Shown here: in pieces, positions 1 to 9,061 of the stretch | How the letters are laid out: every line of letters starts with the position of its first letter | Position numbering within the stretch: position 1 is the stretch's first letter | NCBI GenBank assembly: GCA_934098745.1 | Contig: CAKOPG010000003.1 | Span: 25,005-89,004, forward strand | DNA from: an uncultured Bacilli bacterium | GTDB lineage: Bacteria; Bacillota_I; Bacilli_A; RF39; UBA660 | Direction of reading: 5' to 3' | DNA: 64,000 bases | Translations under genes and position numbers: made by a program | Notes under the pieces: generated by a model | Databases searched by the model: none | Seen by the model: the letters and a program-made list of their open reading frames with translations, nothing else | Told to the model about the DNA's origin: nothing

Positions 1-1
1 A

Positions 2-565
2 AATAAGTATTATGAAGAATATGCTTTGAGTTTAGTTACAGATAAAGAAATTCAAAAATATTATGATGATGAAGTATTTGGTGATGTTGATTCAAAACAT
101 ATTTTAGTAGCTATTGATAAGGATAATGGTTTAACTGATGAACAAGCTAAGAATTTAGCAAATGAAATTATTAATAAACTTAATAATGGAACTTCTTGGG
201 ATGATGTAGTTAATGAATATAAGGATCAAATTACAACAGAAGAACTTGGATATAATGCATTTAATGCTTCACTAGAAAGTGCTTATTTAAAGGAAATGAA
301 AGATCTAGCTGTTGGTACTTATAGTAAGAGTCCTGTTCTTACATCTTATGGTTATCATATTGTGTATAAGATTGATCAAAAGGATAAACCTTCTTTAGAT
401 GATGTTAAAGATGATGTTAAAGAAATTATTGCTGATGAAAAGAAATCTGAAGATAAAAATCTTTATTATAAAGCTTTAATTCATATGAGAGAAGATGCTA
501 AATTAGAGTTTGTAGATACTAAACTTGGTGATGAATATAAAACTTATGTTAATAATTATAAGTAA
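2..565 (+). CDS. PrsA-like foldase (parvulin-type peptidyl-prolyl isomerase), 5' part missing
   Basis: The reading frame is open from the left edge, so only the C-terminal part (about 187 residues) is present. It holds a parvulin (PpiC) domain: KHILVAI opening, a GTSWDDVVNEY segment, ELGYNAF, and the closing SPVLTSYGYHIVYK strand, followed by a charged helical tail. In Firmicutes this arrangement belongs to PrsA lipoproteins that fold secreted proteins outside the membrane; the signal peptide and lipobox would lie outside the window. An in-frame TTG at base 26 is not a real start, because homology continues upstream of it. A terminator follows directly, so this is the last gene of its transcript. 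Confidence 0.8.
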   Translation, partial: NKYYEEYALSLVTDKEIQKYYDDEVFGDVDSKHILVAIDKDNGLTDEQAKNLANEIINKLNNGTSWDDVVNEYKDQITTEELGYNAFNASLESAYLKEMKDLAVGTYSKSPVLTSYGYHIVYKIDQKDKPSLDDVKDDVKEIIADEKKSEDKNLYYKALIHMREDAKLEFVDTKLGDEYKTYVNNYK

Positions 566-581
566 GATTTGAAAGTTTAAA

Positions 582-609
582 ACGAGGAATATTTATTCCT
601 TGTTTTTTT
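582..609 (+). terminator. Intrinsic terminator after the foldase gene
   Basis: A 9-bp stem (ACGAGGAAT pairing with ATTCCTTGT, one G-U) is followed by a run of seven T. It closes the plus-strand transcript. Confidence 0.8.
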
Positions 610-628
610 ATTTGAAAGTTAGATAATA

Positions 629-665
629 GAAAAGAAATAATTTCAGATAAAATTATTTCTTTTCT
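629..665 (-). terminator. Long AT-rich hairpin at the end of the minus-strand gene
   Basis: A near-perfect stem of about 16 bp, with AGAAAAGAAATAATTT pairing across a 5-nt loop, sits between convergent genes and touches the minus-strand stop codon. The U-rich arm could serve as a terminator for the minus strand, but there is no separate long T run. Confidence 0.5.
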
Positions 666-1251
666 ACTTTAACTCGATGTTAACTCTCTTAACTGATTCA
701 TATATTTTATTTATATCTTCTTTAGTTAGACTTAATAGTTTGTCATAGATAATATGTGAATCTTTTTCTTCAATATTATAGATATCATAATAAAGATATT
801 TTAGAGTATATTCGTCTTTTATTGGATCTAAGTTATTTAGATAATTTATTATATAACTACTTTTTTCCTTGGATAAGCGACTTAAATAAGTTGGTTTCTG
901 ATGATTAGTAATAGTATATTTAAGATTTATTTCTTTTAGAGAATCTTTATCTTCTAGAATATCATCAGCTTCTTCAAAGATAAGACTACTTCTTTTAGAT
1001 ATTCGATTTTCTTTATCTAGGAGAAGACCCATGACCTCAATACCACTGGTTACTAAAAACATTTTATTATTTTTGGGAAGAGATGTTTTATTTATAATTA
1101 TATCATTATATTTTAGGTCTAAATATGTTTTATTATTTATTTTGTAAATGGGGATTTTTTTGATACTGATAATTTTGTCTGTTGATTGCCACTCATAATA
1201 TTCATAATAACAAGAATGAAAGTTTAAAACTATATCATAGATATATTCCAT
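664..1251 (-). CDS. Conserved hypothetical protein, 195 aa
   Basis: Soluble-looking protein with no signal peptide or membrane segment. The N-terminus reads YDIVLNF...YYEYYEW...KIPIYKI, which recalls a small Firmicutes family of unknown function (DUF3603-like); I hold that assignment loosely. The middle has an acidic FEEADDILEDKDSLKE segment and the C-terminal half is helical and lysine-rich. Its start overlaps the end of the upstream small membrane protein gene by 17 nt, so the two are translationally coupled. No catalytic motif is visible and no function can be given. Confidence 0.6.
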   Translation of the reverse strand: MEYIYDIVLNFHSCYYEYYEWQSTDKIISIKKIPIYKINNKTYLDLKYNDIIINKTSLPKNNKMFLVTSGIEVMGLLLDKENRISKRSSLIFEEADDILEDKDSLKEINLKYTITNHQKPTYLSRLSKEKSSYIINYLNNLDPIKDEYTLKYLYYDIYNIEEKDSHIIYDKLLSLTKEDINKIYESVKRVNIELK

Positions 1252-1456
1252 ATTTTTTGTCTCCTTTTAAATAGATAGATAGGTTTAAGATGATAAAACC
1301 GATAATGGGAAAATAACATTCTACTCTTCTGGTTATAAAATTAACATAATAGGAAAAATTATACCCAATATTTAGTAAGTTTAAATATAAAATGATATAG
1401 ACAAAGCCGACGGTCATAAGGCCAAAACCAAATAAAAAGAAAAAAATACGGGTCAT
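1235..1456 (-). CDS. Small two-TM membrane protein, 73 aa
   Basis: Two hydrophobic segments (about residues 4-27 and 48-64) separated by a short linker with aromatic and Arg residues suggest a small inner-membrane protein with both ends on the same side. The 3' end overlaps the next gene, so it is probably translated together with the 195-aa protein and may act with it. Family not recognised. Confidence 0.6.
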   Translation of the reverse strand: MTRIFFFLFGFGLMTVGFVYIILYLNLLNIGYNFSYYVNFITRRVECYFPIIGFIILNLSIYLKGDKKYGIYL

Positions 1457-1497
1457 TTAATCACCTATAATAGTGTATTCAAATGACTCATATTTTA

Positions 1498-2559
1498 TTA
1501 TTCTAAGTATTTAGTATCATCTAGTTTAACATCGTTGATTGAAGCAAATTTTTTAGTAATTTTGTCAGATGTAATATTTAGAGCATCGGCATCCTTACTA
1601 ACAGTTTCGATACTTCTTGATAATTTATCCCATCTTTCTTTGTATCTAGCAAACTCTACACCTAGTTTGGTCAATTCTTCATGAACAACTTTAGCATATT
1701 TATCTCTTTCGATATTTTTTAATAAAACTTCAATTGTAGTAAGGGAGGAAATTAGGGTTGTTGGGGAAGTAATCCAGACATTTTTTTTATAGGAATATTC
1801 TACTAAATCATTATGATAAGCATTAATTTCAGCAAAAATAGCTTCAGCTGGTAAAAACATGATGGCTTGATTAGAAGTAACTCCGGGGATTATATATTTA
1901 CTGCTGATGGCATCAATATGTTTTTTTACATCTATTTTAAATTGTTTTTCATAGGTTTGTCTTTCTAGTTGACTTTTGCTTTTATCGACCATTAGGCGAT
2001 AGTTTTCTAAAGGAAATTTAGAATCTATAGCAATAGTACCTAATGGTTCTGGGGTAAAAATAACCGCATCAGCAATAGTAGTATTAGGAAGAGTATATTG
2101 AAGTCGATATATTTTATCATTTTTCTCACCAAAAACGTTTGATAGTATATGTTTTAAGTTAACTTCGCCAAAGATACCTCTACTCTTTTTATCGGTAAGA
2201 ATTCCTTGCAATGAAACGATATCACCAGACAAACTGTCAATTTTCTTTTGTGCTTCGTCGATTTTTGACAATCTTTCTAAAACACTGGTAAAAGTTTTAT
2301 TGGTCTTATTAAAATTTTCATCTAATCTTTCACTTACTTTATCGTTAATCATAATTAATCTTTTTTCAACTTTTTCTTCTAGTCTATCAAAATCTTCATT
2401 CATACTTTTAGATAAGTCTGTTCTAAAATTAGACAACTCTTTAATAGTAGTATTCTCTACTTTACCTAGTTTCTCAATTAAATTAGTATTTCCTCTAGAT
2501 AGTAATATTATTAATAAAATTATGATAATTACTAAGAGAGCTATTATTATATATTCCAT
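1498..2559 (-). CDS. rmuC: RmuC-family DNA recombination protein
   Basis: 353 aa. An N-terminal membrane anchor (residues 3-20) is followed by a long coiled coil (about 30-115) and then the RmuC PD-(D/E)XK-like nuclease domain, marked by GIFGEVNLKHILSNVFG, an AIDSKFPLENY motif carrying the Asp...Lys pair, and AIMFLPAEAIFAE. RmuC limits certain DNA rearrangements; its biochemistry is poorly defined. Length and domain order are normal. It lies 24 nt downstream of the rhodanese gene and probably shares its transcript. Confidence 0.9.
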   Translation of the reverse strand: MEYIIIALLVIIIILLIILLSRGNTNLIEKLGKVENTTIKELSNFRTDLSKSMNEDFDRLEEKVEKRLIMINDKVSERLDENFNKTNKTFTSVLERLSKIDEAQKKIDSLSGDIVSLQGILTDKKSRGIFGEVNLKHILSNVFGEKNDKIYRLQYTLPNTTIADAVIFTPEPLGTIAIDSKFPLENYRLMVDKSKSQLERQTYEKQFKIDVKKHIDAISSKYIIPGVTSNQAIMFLPAEAIFAEINAYHNDLVEYSYKKNVWITSPTTLISSLTTIEVLLKNIERDKYAKVVHEELTKLGVEFARYKERWDKLSRSIETVSKDADALNITSDKITKKFASINDVKLDDTKYLE

Positions 2560-2583
2560 GTTATCACCTATTAATATTATAAG

Positions 2584-2871
2584 CTATTTTAAATAATTTT
2601 TAAAGTCTAAATATCCTTCCTTGACATAAAATGTATTATAACCAAATTGATTTAATCTTTTGCTTATTTCCATGCTTTGTTTTCCATAATCACAATATAG
2701 ATAATAGGTATCTTGTTTGTTTAAATAAACAGAATAATTAGATAATAAACTGTAATATGGAATGTTTTTAGAGTTTGGTAAATGACCTAATTGATAGCTA
2801 TAATTATCACGAATATCGATTATATGAGGATTATGTAATCTTAATAATTCACTAATACTTATTTCATACAT
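2584..2871 (-). CDS. Single-domain rhodanese-like sulfurtransferase
   Basis: 95 aa, a lone rhodanese domain: IDIRDNYSYQLGHLPNSKNIPY (the usual DVR...GHIPGA region) and the active-site loop YCDYGKQS, with Cys as persulfide-forming residue. Proteins of this size deliver or carry sulfane sulfur in the cytoplasm. I chose the ATG at 2871 because AGGTGA lies 5 nt before it; the upstream GTG/ATG codons at 2880/2877 overlap that ribosome-binding site. It precedes rmuC. Confidence 0.8.
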   Translation of the reverse strand: MYEISISELLRLHNPHIIDIRDNYSYQLGHLPNSKNIPYYSLLSNYSVYLNKQDTYYLYCDYGKQSMEISKRLNQFGYNTFYVKEGYLDFKNYLK

Positions 2872-2986
2872 ATTCATCACCTATAATAGTATATTTAGAA
2901 ATATTATTTTAGGTAATTATTAAAGACTATATATACCTTCCTAATAATAATATTAAACTTTTTTTAGCAAATTACTTTTAAAAATA

Positions 2987-3013
2987 GAAAAAACTATCAA
3001 AAAATGATAGTTT
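2987..3013 (-). terminator. Intrinsic terminator after the FGE-like gene
   Basis: A 9-bp perfect stem (AAACTATCA with TGATAGTTT) followed on the minus strand by a T-rich run. It overlaps the stop codon of the gene ending at 3012. Confidence 0.75.
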
Positions 3014-4610
3014 ATTTACTTACTAGGGTTGTTCTGGTACTTATATTTGTAGAACCCATACCAATATCGCCATAATAGAATAAGCTATTGTTTTGGCCTC
3101 CTCTAATTAGGTAATCACGAATACTGGTAATGGAATGTCCTTCATACCATGTGTCACCATTTTCTAGGATTACTTCATTAGTAGCAGTGCCAATCTTTTC
3201 ATTTCCAACGACATATTCAGGAGAAGCACCAGCCATATCATAAACGCCATAGACATTTCTGGTGGTGGTATCTTGTTTGTTATTACCAGAAATAAGAGTT
3301 TTATTAGTATCTATACTAGAACAGCCATTATTTATACAAACACCATATTTAGAATGGCTTAAGTATAGGGTTGCTCCCCATTCTAGATTACTTACGATAT
3401 GAGAAGAAACTTTATTACCTAGTTTATAATTATCTTTTAAATTGTTAGCAATATTTTGATAATTTTCTAAGGTATCGTTAGCATAGCTACTAACACTTGG
3501 AATAGATAAATAATTATCACCTGATTTAGATAGTTCATATTTATTAATCCAAAATCCGGTTAGATTATTAGCAAAAGCAGGATGCGTTAGATAGGTATCA
3601 TTTTGTTTTTCATCATTAGAGATACTATTTAAACCATTCTCAAATATGATATCTATTCCTTCATCATAGGCTTTATAGCTATCCGTAATAGAATCTTGAG
3701 CATTCCATAATTTATAACGATATCTTGGTACCCAGACGTAGTATGCTAAAATGTCATCATCAGCTATTTTCGTACCTGATACTTGATATTTATTATTTTT
3801 TACAACAACAGCATTGGCCCACATACTATTGGCATAGTCATACCACATAAATTCTTTAGTACTGTTATTTTTGTCAGCTACTACCCAAGAACCATTTTTA
3901 TAAGTTACAGGAACCATATTATTATATAATTGTGGTTTATTAGCACATGAGGTATCATAATTAGGTGTGCGAGAGAATTTTTTCTTAGAGCCACCATATA
4001 AGGCAACAAATACTTTCATAGACATTTTACTGTTAGCAATATTACTTTGATCTATAAGATTGCAGGTTAAAATATCATCACATGATTCACTTATCCAAAA
4101 GAGAAGGACATATTCATCATATTTATCATTTGGTTTTGGGAGATCTTCTTGAATATTGGTAAGTCTTAGTGAATCAGTTAGAACATTGCCATCAAAGGCT
4201 GGATCTAGACTACCTTCTGAGATAAGGGAACCATTTTTATAAAGATTCCATTTAGTATATTTATTTAATAATGAACAGTCAATGTTCATTTCACTCAACA
4301 TGATATCATATATTAAGTCATCTCTTTTATTTGAAGAAACACCTTTTAATTTAAACTCTAGGCGAATAACATTATCTTTAGTATCAATATTTACTTTGCG
4401 ATCATCCATGGGTTCTAAGTTTTTTGAAATTACTTCTTTATCACCAATATAATCAATATTATACTCACCAGCGGTTAAAATGGTAGTTGTTTTATCATTT
4501 ATTATTTTGGATGTTGCATAAGTTATACCACCTATACCAATGGCGATAACCAATATTTCAAAGATAATGACTAAGGCATTACGATTTTTTATTTTAAAAG
4601 AATTTTCCAT
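3012..4610 (-). CDS. Membrane-anchored extracellular protein with degenerate FGE/sulfatase-modifying-factor fold
   Basis: 532 aa. One hydrophobic segment (about 13-33) precedes a long extracytoplasmic region. The part after it (TATSKIINDKTTTILTAGEY) recalls SipW-dependent TasA/CalY-type surface proteins. The C-terminal 230 residues look like the formylglycine-generating-enzyme fold: WVPRYRYKLW, FWINKYELS, NLEWGATLYLS, GVYDMAGASPEYVVGN and RGGQNN. The typical NVWEW and RGGSW signatures are altered, so catalysis is doubtful and a binding role is more likely. The gene is monocistronic, with its own promoter and terminator. The fold call is from motifs only. Confidence 0.6.
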   Translation of the reverse strand: MENSFKIKNRNALVIIFEILVIAIGIGGITYATSKIINDKTTTILTAGEYNIDYIGDKEVISKNLEPMDDRKVNIDTKDNVIRLEFKLKGVSSNKRDDLIYDIMLSEMNIDCSLLNKYTKWNLYKNGSLISEGSLDPAFDGNVLTDSLRLTNIQEDLPKPNDKYDEYVLLFWISESCDDILTCNLIDQSNIANSKMSMKVFVALYGGSKKKFSRTPNYDTSCANKPQLYNNMVPVTYKNGSWVVADKNNSTKEFMWYDYANSMWANAVVVKNNKYQVSGTKIADDDILAYYVWVPRYRYKLWNAQDSITDSYKAYDEGIDIIFENGLNSISNDEKQNDTYLTHPAFANNLTGFWINKYELSKSGDNYLSIPSVSSYANDTLENYQNIANNLKDNYKLGNKVSSHIVSNLEWGATLYLSHSKYGVCINNGCSSIDTNKTLISGNNKQDTTTRNVYGVYDMAGASPEYVVGNEKIGTATNEVILENGDTWYEGHSITSIRDYLIRGGQNNSLFYYGDIGMGSTNISTRTTLVSK

Positions 4611-4635
4611 TTTATCTATCCCTTTCTATAGTTTT

Positions 4636-4664
4636 ATTATATTATAAAATGGTTTATTAAACAA
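4636..4664 (-). promoter_or_regulatory. SigA-type promoter for the FGE-like gene
   Basis: On the minus strand, TTGTTT (-35), a 17-nt spacer and TATAAT (-10), about 26 nt upstream of the ATG at 4610. Confidence 0.65.
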
Positions 4665-4665
4665 G

Positions 4666-4691
4666 AAAAAAGAATAGATTTATTCTTTTTT
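4666..4691 (-). terminator. Intrinsic terminator of glyS
   Basis: An 11-bp A/T-rich stem (AAAAAAGAATA with TATTCTTTTTT) with a short loop, downstream of the glyS stop codon. Confidence 0.75.
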
Positions 4692-4707
4692 TAGTAAGCA
4701 TGTCTAA

Positions 4708-6081
4708 TTAAAATTTTATTTTTTCAGTAATATAAGTATTTACTTCATCTAAAGGTAAAGTTATTTGTTCCATGGTATCACGATCTCTTATGGTTACAGT
4801 ATTATTATTTAGAGTATTATCATCAATAGTAATGCAGAAAGGTGTACCAATAGCATCAGCACGACGATAACGTTTACCGATACTACCACCATCATCATAA
4901 CTAGTCATAAATGACTTGCTTAATTCTTTATAAATTTCTAAAGCTTTTTCGCTATGGTATTTTTTGATGAGTGGTAAGACATTACATTTATATGGAGCTA
5001 GATATGGATGAAAATGCATTACTTCTCTTTCATCATTTCCTTCAAGGTGTTGTATTTCATAAGCATTACATAATACAGTTAGAAATAATCTTTCGACACC
5101 TAAAGATGGTTCGATGACATAAGGAATATATTTTTCATTAGTTTCGGGATCAGTATATTCCATAGATACTCCGGAAAATTTTTGGTGCTGAGATAAGTCG
5201 TAGTTTGTTCGGCTGGCAATACCCCAAAGTTCTCCCCAACCGAATGGAAATTTATACTCAATATCGGTAGTAGCATTGCTATAGAAACAAAGTTCTTCTT
5301 TTGAATGATCACGTAGTCTTATATTTTCTTCTTTAATTCCTAAGGATAATAAGAATTTTTTACATTGTTCTTTATAGTATTTAAACCATTCTAATTCGGT
5401 TCCAGGCTTACAGAAGAATTCAAGTTCCATTTGTTCAAATTCACGAACTCTGAAAATGAAATTTCCGGGAGTTATTTCATTACGAAAACTTTTTCCTACT
5501 TGACCAACACCAAAGGGTACTTTAAGACGCATGCTTCTTTGAACATTTAGGTAATCAGCAAAAATTCCTTGAGCAGTTTCTGGACGTAGATAAACTGTAC
5601 TTTTACTATCTTCGGTTACACCTTGGAATGTTTTAAACATTAGGTTAAATTTTCTAATTTCAGTATAATCTAGTTTACCACATTTAGGGCATACGATATG
5701 ATGATCATTAATATATTTGATAAGTTCAGCATCACTCATACCACCGGCATCTGGAACTCCAGAATCTTCTACTAATTTGTCTGCACGATGTCTTGTTTTA
5801 CATGCACGGCAATCAATTAAGGGATCTGAAAATGTAGCAATGTGACCTGAAGCTTCCCATGTTTTAGGATTCATTAAAATAGCGGAATCTAGGCCAACGT
5901 TATTAGGATCTTCTTGAATAAATTTTTTCATCCAAGCATTTTTTAAATTTTTCTTAAGTTCTACTCCTACAGGGCCAAAATCCCAAGTATTAGCGAGTCC
6001 ACCATATATTTCACTTCCTTGAAATATAAAACCATATTGTTTGCAATAATTTACCATGTCTTGCATTTTAAATTCTTTCAT
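4708..6081 (-). CDS. glyS: Glycyl-tRNA synthetase, single-chain (alpha2) type
   Basis: 457 aa class II synthetase that charges tRNA-Gly. Motif 1 region NTWDFGPVGVELKKNLK, motif 2 FRNEITPGNFIFRVREFEQMELEF, and motif 3 near GVERLF are all present; a zinc site is formed by CRAC (about residue 92) and CPKC (about residue 135). Length fits the alpha2 family used by Bacilli and Mollicutes rather than the glyQ/glyS two-subunit enzyme. A strong GGAGGA site precedes the ATG. It is controlled by the T-box leader upstream and ended by its own terminator, so it is a single-gene unit. Confidence 0.95.
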   Translation of the reverse strand: MKEFKMQDMVNYCKQYGFIFQGSEIYGGLANTWDFGPVGVELKKNLKNAWMKKFIQEDPNNVGLDSAILMNPKTWEASGHIATFSDPLIDCRACKTRHRADKLVEDSGVPDAGGMSDAELIKYINDHHIVCPKCGKLDYTEIRKFNLMFKTFQGVTEDSKSTVYLRPETAQGIFADYLNVQRSMRLKVPFGVGQVGKSFRNEITPGNFIFRVREFEQMELEFFCKPGTELEWFKYYKEQCKKFLLSLGIKEENIRLRDHSKEELCFYSNATTDIEYKFPFGWGELWGIASRTNYDLSQHQKFSGVSMEYTDPETNEKYIPYVIEPSLGVERLFLTVLCNAYEIQHLEGNDEREVMHFHPYLAPYKCNVLPLIKKYHSEKALEIYKELSKSFMTSYDDGGSIGKRYRRADAIGTPFCITIDDNTLNNNTVTIRDRDTMEQITLPLDEVNTYITEKIKF

Positions 6082-6086
6082 AATAT

Positions 6087-6222
6087 CCTCCTTATAATTA
6101 AAAAGAGAAATTCTTTAATGTAAAGACGACTTATGCCGCGGTTCCACTTTACTTATTCAAAAGAATCCCTCTATTTTATATTGCTGATAGGTTTCCAAGC
6201 CCGTCTTTGCATTTATGAATTA
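6087..6222 (-). promoter_or_regulatory. T-box riboswitch leader of glyS
   Basis: The minus-strand leader contains the T-box sequence AAGTGGAACCGCGG (near 6136-6150), which binds the uncharged tRNA acceptor end. A GC-containing stem around GACGGGC/GCCCGTC lies upstream, and the leader is short, as in the compact glycine class. Its position directly before glyS supports tRNA-Gly sensing. The downstream terminator stem is weak by eye, so I cannot say whether control is transcriptional or translational. Confidence 0.85.
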
Positions 6223-6227
6223 ATAAG

Positions 6228-6256
6228 ATTATATCACTTGATATTTGGAATGTCAA
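6228..6256 (-). promoter_or_regulatory. Consensus SigA promoter of glyS
   Basis: Minus strand TTGACA, a 17-nt spacer, TATAAT: a perfect match to the housekeeping consensus, placed so that transcription starts just before the T-box leader. Confidence 0.9.
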
Positions 6257-6270
6257 ACATATTTGCAAAT

Positions 6271-8283
6271 TTAGTTTTGATTATATACAATCAATTTATG
6301 TTGAGCTCTAGTTATGGCAACATAATATAAATATTTTTCTGTAGAATTAAATTTATTAAGTTTATCGGTATAAATAATGACACTATCAAATTCTAATCCT
6401 TTAGCCATATATACTGGTACTACAATAAACTTTCTATTAAACTTCTTACTACTATTATCAATCTTACTAATACCGGTATCTTTAAGTAAATTATATATTT
6501 TATCACATTCACTTTGATTCTTAGTAATTATAGCTATACTTTTACCGTGAAGCTTACATTCTTCTAGATCACATCTTAACTGACTATTAAGGTCTCCTTC
6601 TATTCTTTCATCTACTGGTACTGGGTTATTTCTTCTAATAGCAGTAATATGATTAAGTCCAAGTACTCTATTACTATATTCTACGATCTCTTCACTACTT
6701 CTATAAGTCTTCGTAAGTTCTATGTATTTACTATCAGGAAGTATCTTCTTAATATCTTCTAAACTAGCATATCTATAATATGGATTAATTGTCTGATTAA
6801 TATCTCCTAGTATTGTATAACTAGCATTTTTAAATATTTTACTAATTAATTTTAATTGTCCTAATGAATAATCTTGAGCTTCATCTATGACAATTTCTTT
6901 AATATAAGTATTATAATTATATCCATATAATTTACACTTCATATATACATATAAACAAGCATCATCATAATTAAGCATATCTTTATTGTCTTTAATATAA
7001 CTAATATTTTTTACTATCTTACTATATTTACTATTAAAAAAGTCTATATATATCTTAACTAGATCTCTTTCGATATTGATTCTTTCATATAATTCTTTTA
7101 TAATCTTTTTACTTCTAGATATACTACCATTAAAATTATTCTCACTAATCTTCTCAGCCATGAACTTAATTCTTTCTCCTAGAGGAAATTTTCCATATCT
7201 AACACTCAACATATAATCAAGTTCATTCTTTGTATAACTATAGTCTCTTGTAAATAAATCATCCAAGAATCTTGCTTTTATGCACATGTTATCAAGATAT
7301 TTATCAATATCATCATATATCTCATCACTTTGTTTATATTTAATAAACTCATAATCTTCTCTATTCTGATAACTTCTCTCTATAAAGGAGGTAAATGTTT
7401 CTACGTGACGAAATTCTTTAATTTCCATATCAAGAAAGTCATTAATTGTTGTTTGCATTGTATTGCTCTCTCCAAGAGATGGTAGGACATTACTGATATA
7501 CTCTGAAAATATTTTATTTGGAGAGAATATTAAGACGTTGTTAGAGTTTAAATTATGTATTTTATATAAGAGAAAGGCTATACGATGAAGGGCTACGGAT
7601 GTTTTTCCAGATCCGGCAATACCTTGTACAATTAAGTTTTTATCATCGGTGTTTCTAATAACATTATTTTGTTCTTTTTGGATAGTATTAACAATATTCT
7701 TCATTTTATCATTATCTTCACTAGCTAAAACTTCTTGAAGTAATTCATCATCAATATTAATATTATTATCAAAGATATGTAATAATTTGCCATCTTTAAT
7801 GGTATATTGCCTTTTGAGAGATATTTCACCAGATATTTTCCCGATGGGAGCTAAGTAACTGGCATGTCCTACTTCGTAATCATAAAATAAGTTACATATT
7901 GGGCTACGCCAGTCGTGAATGTAATAATTATTATTATCATCAGTTACATGAGTAATTCCAATGTAGATATCATCTGTGTTGGTACCATCATTGAAGATTA
8001 TTCTTCCAAAATAAGGATTGTTTTGTATTTTATATAGTTTTTGTAAGTATTCTCCTTTTTTCATCATCATACCGATTTCTAAATCATTATCACTCATCAT
8101 AGTTTTTAATTCACCAGGATCCATATCAGTACGATTATCCCACATAAATTTTTTAAATTCTAAGACTTTATCATCTCTATCATATAGTTCTTGTCCTAGT
8201 ATTGATATTTTATTTCTAATAATAGCAATAGTATCTGATAACCTCTTTTCTTCTTTTTTTACTTCTTCTTTTGATAATTCCAT
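6271..8283 (-). CDS. helD: HelD-like UvrD/Rep-superfamily ATPase (RNA polymerase recycling factor)
   Basis: 670 aa. HelD proteins clear stalled or post-termination RNA polymerase from DNA using ATP. The N-terminal helical arm (about 1-90) matches the secondary-channel arm of HelD. YIHDWRSPICNLFYDY (about 121-136) is a family signature. Walker A is GIAGSGKTS (221-229) and Walker B is VIDEAQDYS, followed by LTKTYRSSEEI and a VAITRAQHKL motif VI. I start at 8283 because GGAGG lies 5 nt upstream; the frame stays open to 8376, but that part overlaps the promoter and attenuator. Normal HelD is 700-780 aa, so this one is slightly short. Confidence 0.85.
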   Translation of the reverse strand: MELSKEEVKKEEKRLSDTIAIIRNKISILGQELYDRDDKVLEFKKFMWDNRTDMDPGELKTMMSDNDLEIGMMMKKGEYLQKLYKIQNNPYFGRIIFNDGTNTDDIYIGITHVTDDNNNYYIHDWRSPICNLFYDYEVGHASYLAPIGKISGEISLKRQYTIKDGKLLHIFDNNINIDDELLQEVLASEDNDKMKNIVNTIQKEQNNVIRNTDDKNLIVQGIAGSGKTSVALHRIAFLLYKIHNLNSNNVLIFSPNKIFSEYISNVLPSLGESNTMQTTINDFLDMEIKEFRHVETFTSFIERSYQNREDYEFIKYKQSDEIYDDIDKYLDNMCIKARFLDDLFTRDYSYTKNELDYMLSVRYGKFPLGERIKFMAEKISENNFNGSISRSKKIIKELYERINIERDLVKIYIDFFNSKYSKIVKNISYIKDNKDMLNYDDACLYVYMKCKLYGYNYNTYIKEIVIDEAQDYSLGQLKLISKIFKNASYTILGDINQTINPYYRYASLEDIKKILPDSKYIELTKTYRSSEEIVEYSNRVLGLNHITAIRRNNPVPVDERIEGDLNSQLRCDLEECKLHGKSIAIITKNQSECDKIYNLLKDTGISKIDNSSKKFNRKFIVVPVYMAKGLEFDSVIIYTDKLNKFNSTEKYLYYVAITRAQHKLIVYNQN

Positions 8284-8301
8284 AAACACCTCCATACACG
8301 G

Positions 8302-8334
8302 AAAAAAACGCTTTTTTTTAGTTAAAAAAACGTT
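8302..8334 (-). promoter_or_regulatory. Terminator-like hairpin (attenuator) in the helD leader
   Basis: In the 5' leader, between promoter and ribosome-binding site, AACG plus a T run pairs with an A run plus CGTT, followed by seven T. It looks like an intrinsic terminator inside the leader, so helD expression may depend on read-through. Confidence 0.55.
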
Positions 8335-8366
8335 ATTTATCAAAGTATCTCTTTGCAGTCTTGTTA

Positions 8367-8395
8367 AATATATCATAATCTATTTATTATTGCAA
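8367..8395 (-). promoter_or_regulatory. SigA-type promoter of helD
   Basis: Minus strand TTGCAA, a 17-nt spacer, TATATT. The predicted start lies after the upstream in-frame ATG at 8376, which supports the shorter helD start. Confidence 0.65.
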
Positions 8396-8419
8396 GGGAT
8401 TTTGTAAAATTTCTAGTTA

Positions 8420-9061
8420 TTAAAAGTTAATTTTACTTTCCCAATCATCAAAACTACCATTATATTTTAAATATTCTAATTTTTCATCATTAATATTTTT
8501 TGTATTATTTTCTAAGTCTTCATTAATACTGCCTATGATAGTTATTTTGCCATCTTTTAGGCCACTTATATCTATAATAACACTTAGTAATCTTTCATTA
8601 GAAGATGTTAATACTCCTTCAAAATGAGGATAGTGTATTTTGATAATATATTTATCATTATATTTACTAACTTTGGTTATTGTTCCAGTAATTCCTCCAT
8701 CAGTACAAAGTTGGTAATTTAAGTATTTGTATGTGGTATTTTCAATAGATAGATATATTCCCATACCACCACAATATATTTTTTCACTATGTTCATCATA
8801 TGAATTATGAAGATATTCTCCCAATATTTTATTGAGAAAGTCATTTTTTTCTTTATCACTTACATCAGTACTATTATTAATCATTTGCTCTATGCTGACG
8901 TTTTCATCTTTTTGATTATCATTAGGATTATTAATTAGGCTATCTGATTCTTTATTAGAAATATTGTTTTTAGAAGAATATTTTTTACCCAATATGAAAC
9001 TTCCAGTACATAACATTAATATAATAAGTATTGATATAACTATTTTTAGTGATTTTTTCAT
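8420..9061 (-). CDS. Signal-anchored extracytoplasmic protein, unknown, 213 aa
   Basis: An N-terminal hydrophobic segment (about 7-25, preceded by KK) is followed by an Asn/Asp/Ser-rich linker and a small globular domain with several beta strands and two Cys (around 97 and 119) that might pair. The start overlaps the stop of the hybrid sensor gene (ATGA, 4 nt), so the two are coupled and the protein may report to or be controlled by that sensor. No family recognised. Confidence 0.6.
   Translation of the reverse strand: MKKSLKIVISILIILMLCTGSFILGKKYSSKNNISNKESDSLINNPNDNQKDENVSIEQMINNSTDVSDKEKNDFLNKILGEYLHNSYDEHSEKIYCGGMGIYLSIENTTYKYLNYQLCTDGGITGTITKVSKYNDKYIIKIHYPHFEGVLTSSNERLLSVIIDISGLKDGKITIIGSINEDLENNTKNINDEKLEYLKYNGSFDDWESKINF

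Noticed and set aside
2300..2596. Plus-strand frame opposite rmuC (98 aa)
   Set aside because: Antisense of a well-supported gene, with low-complexity hydrophobic content and no ribosome-binding site.
8018..8407. Plus-strand frame opposite the helD start (129 aa)
   Set aside because: Antisense to HelD's conserved N-terminus and promoter; composition reflects AT-rich reverse frames.
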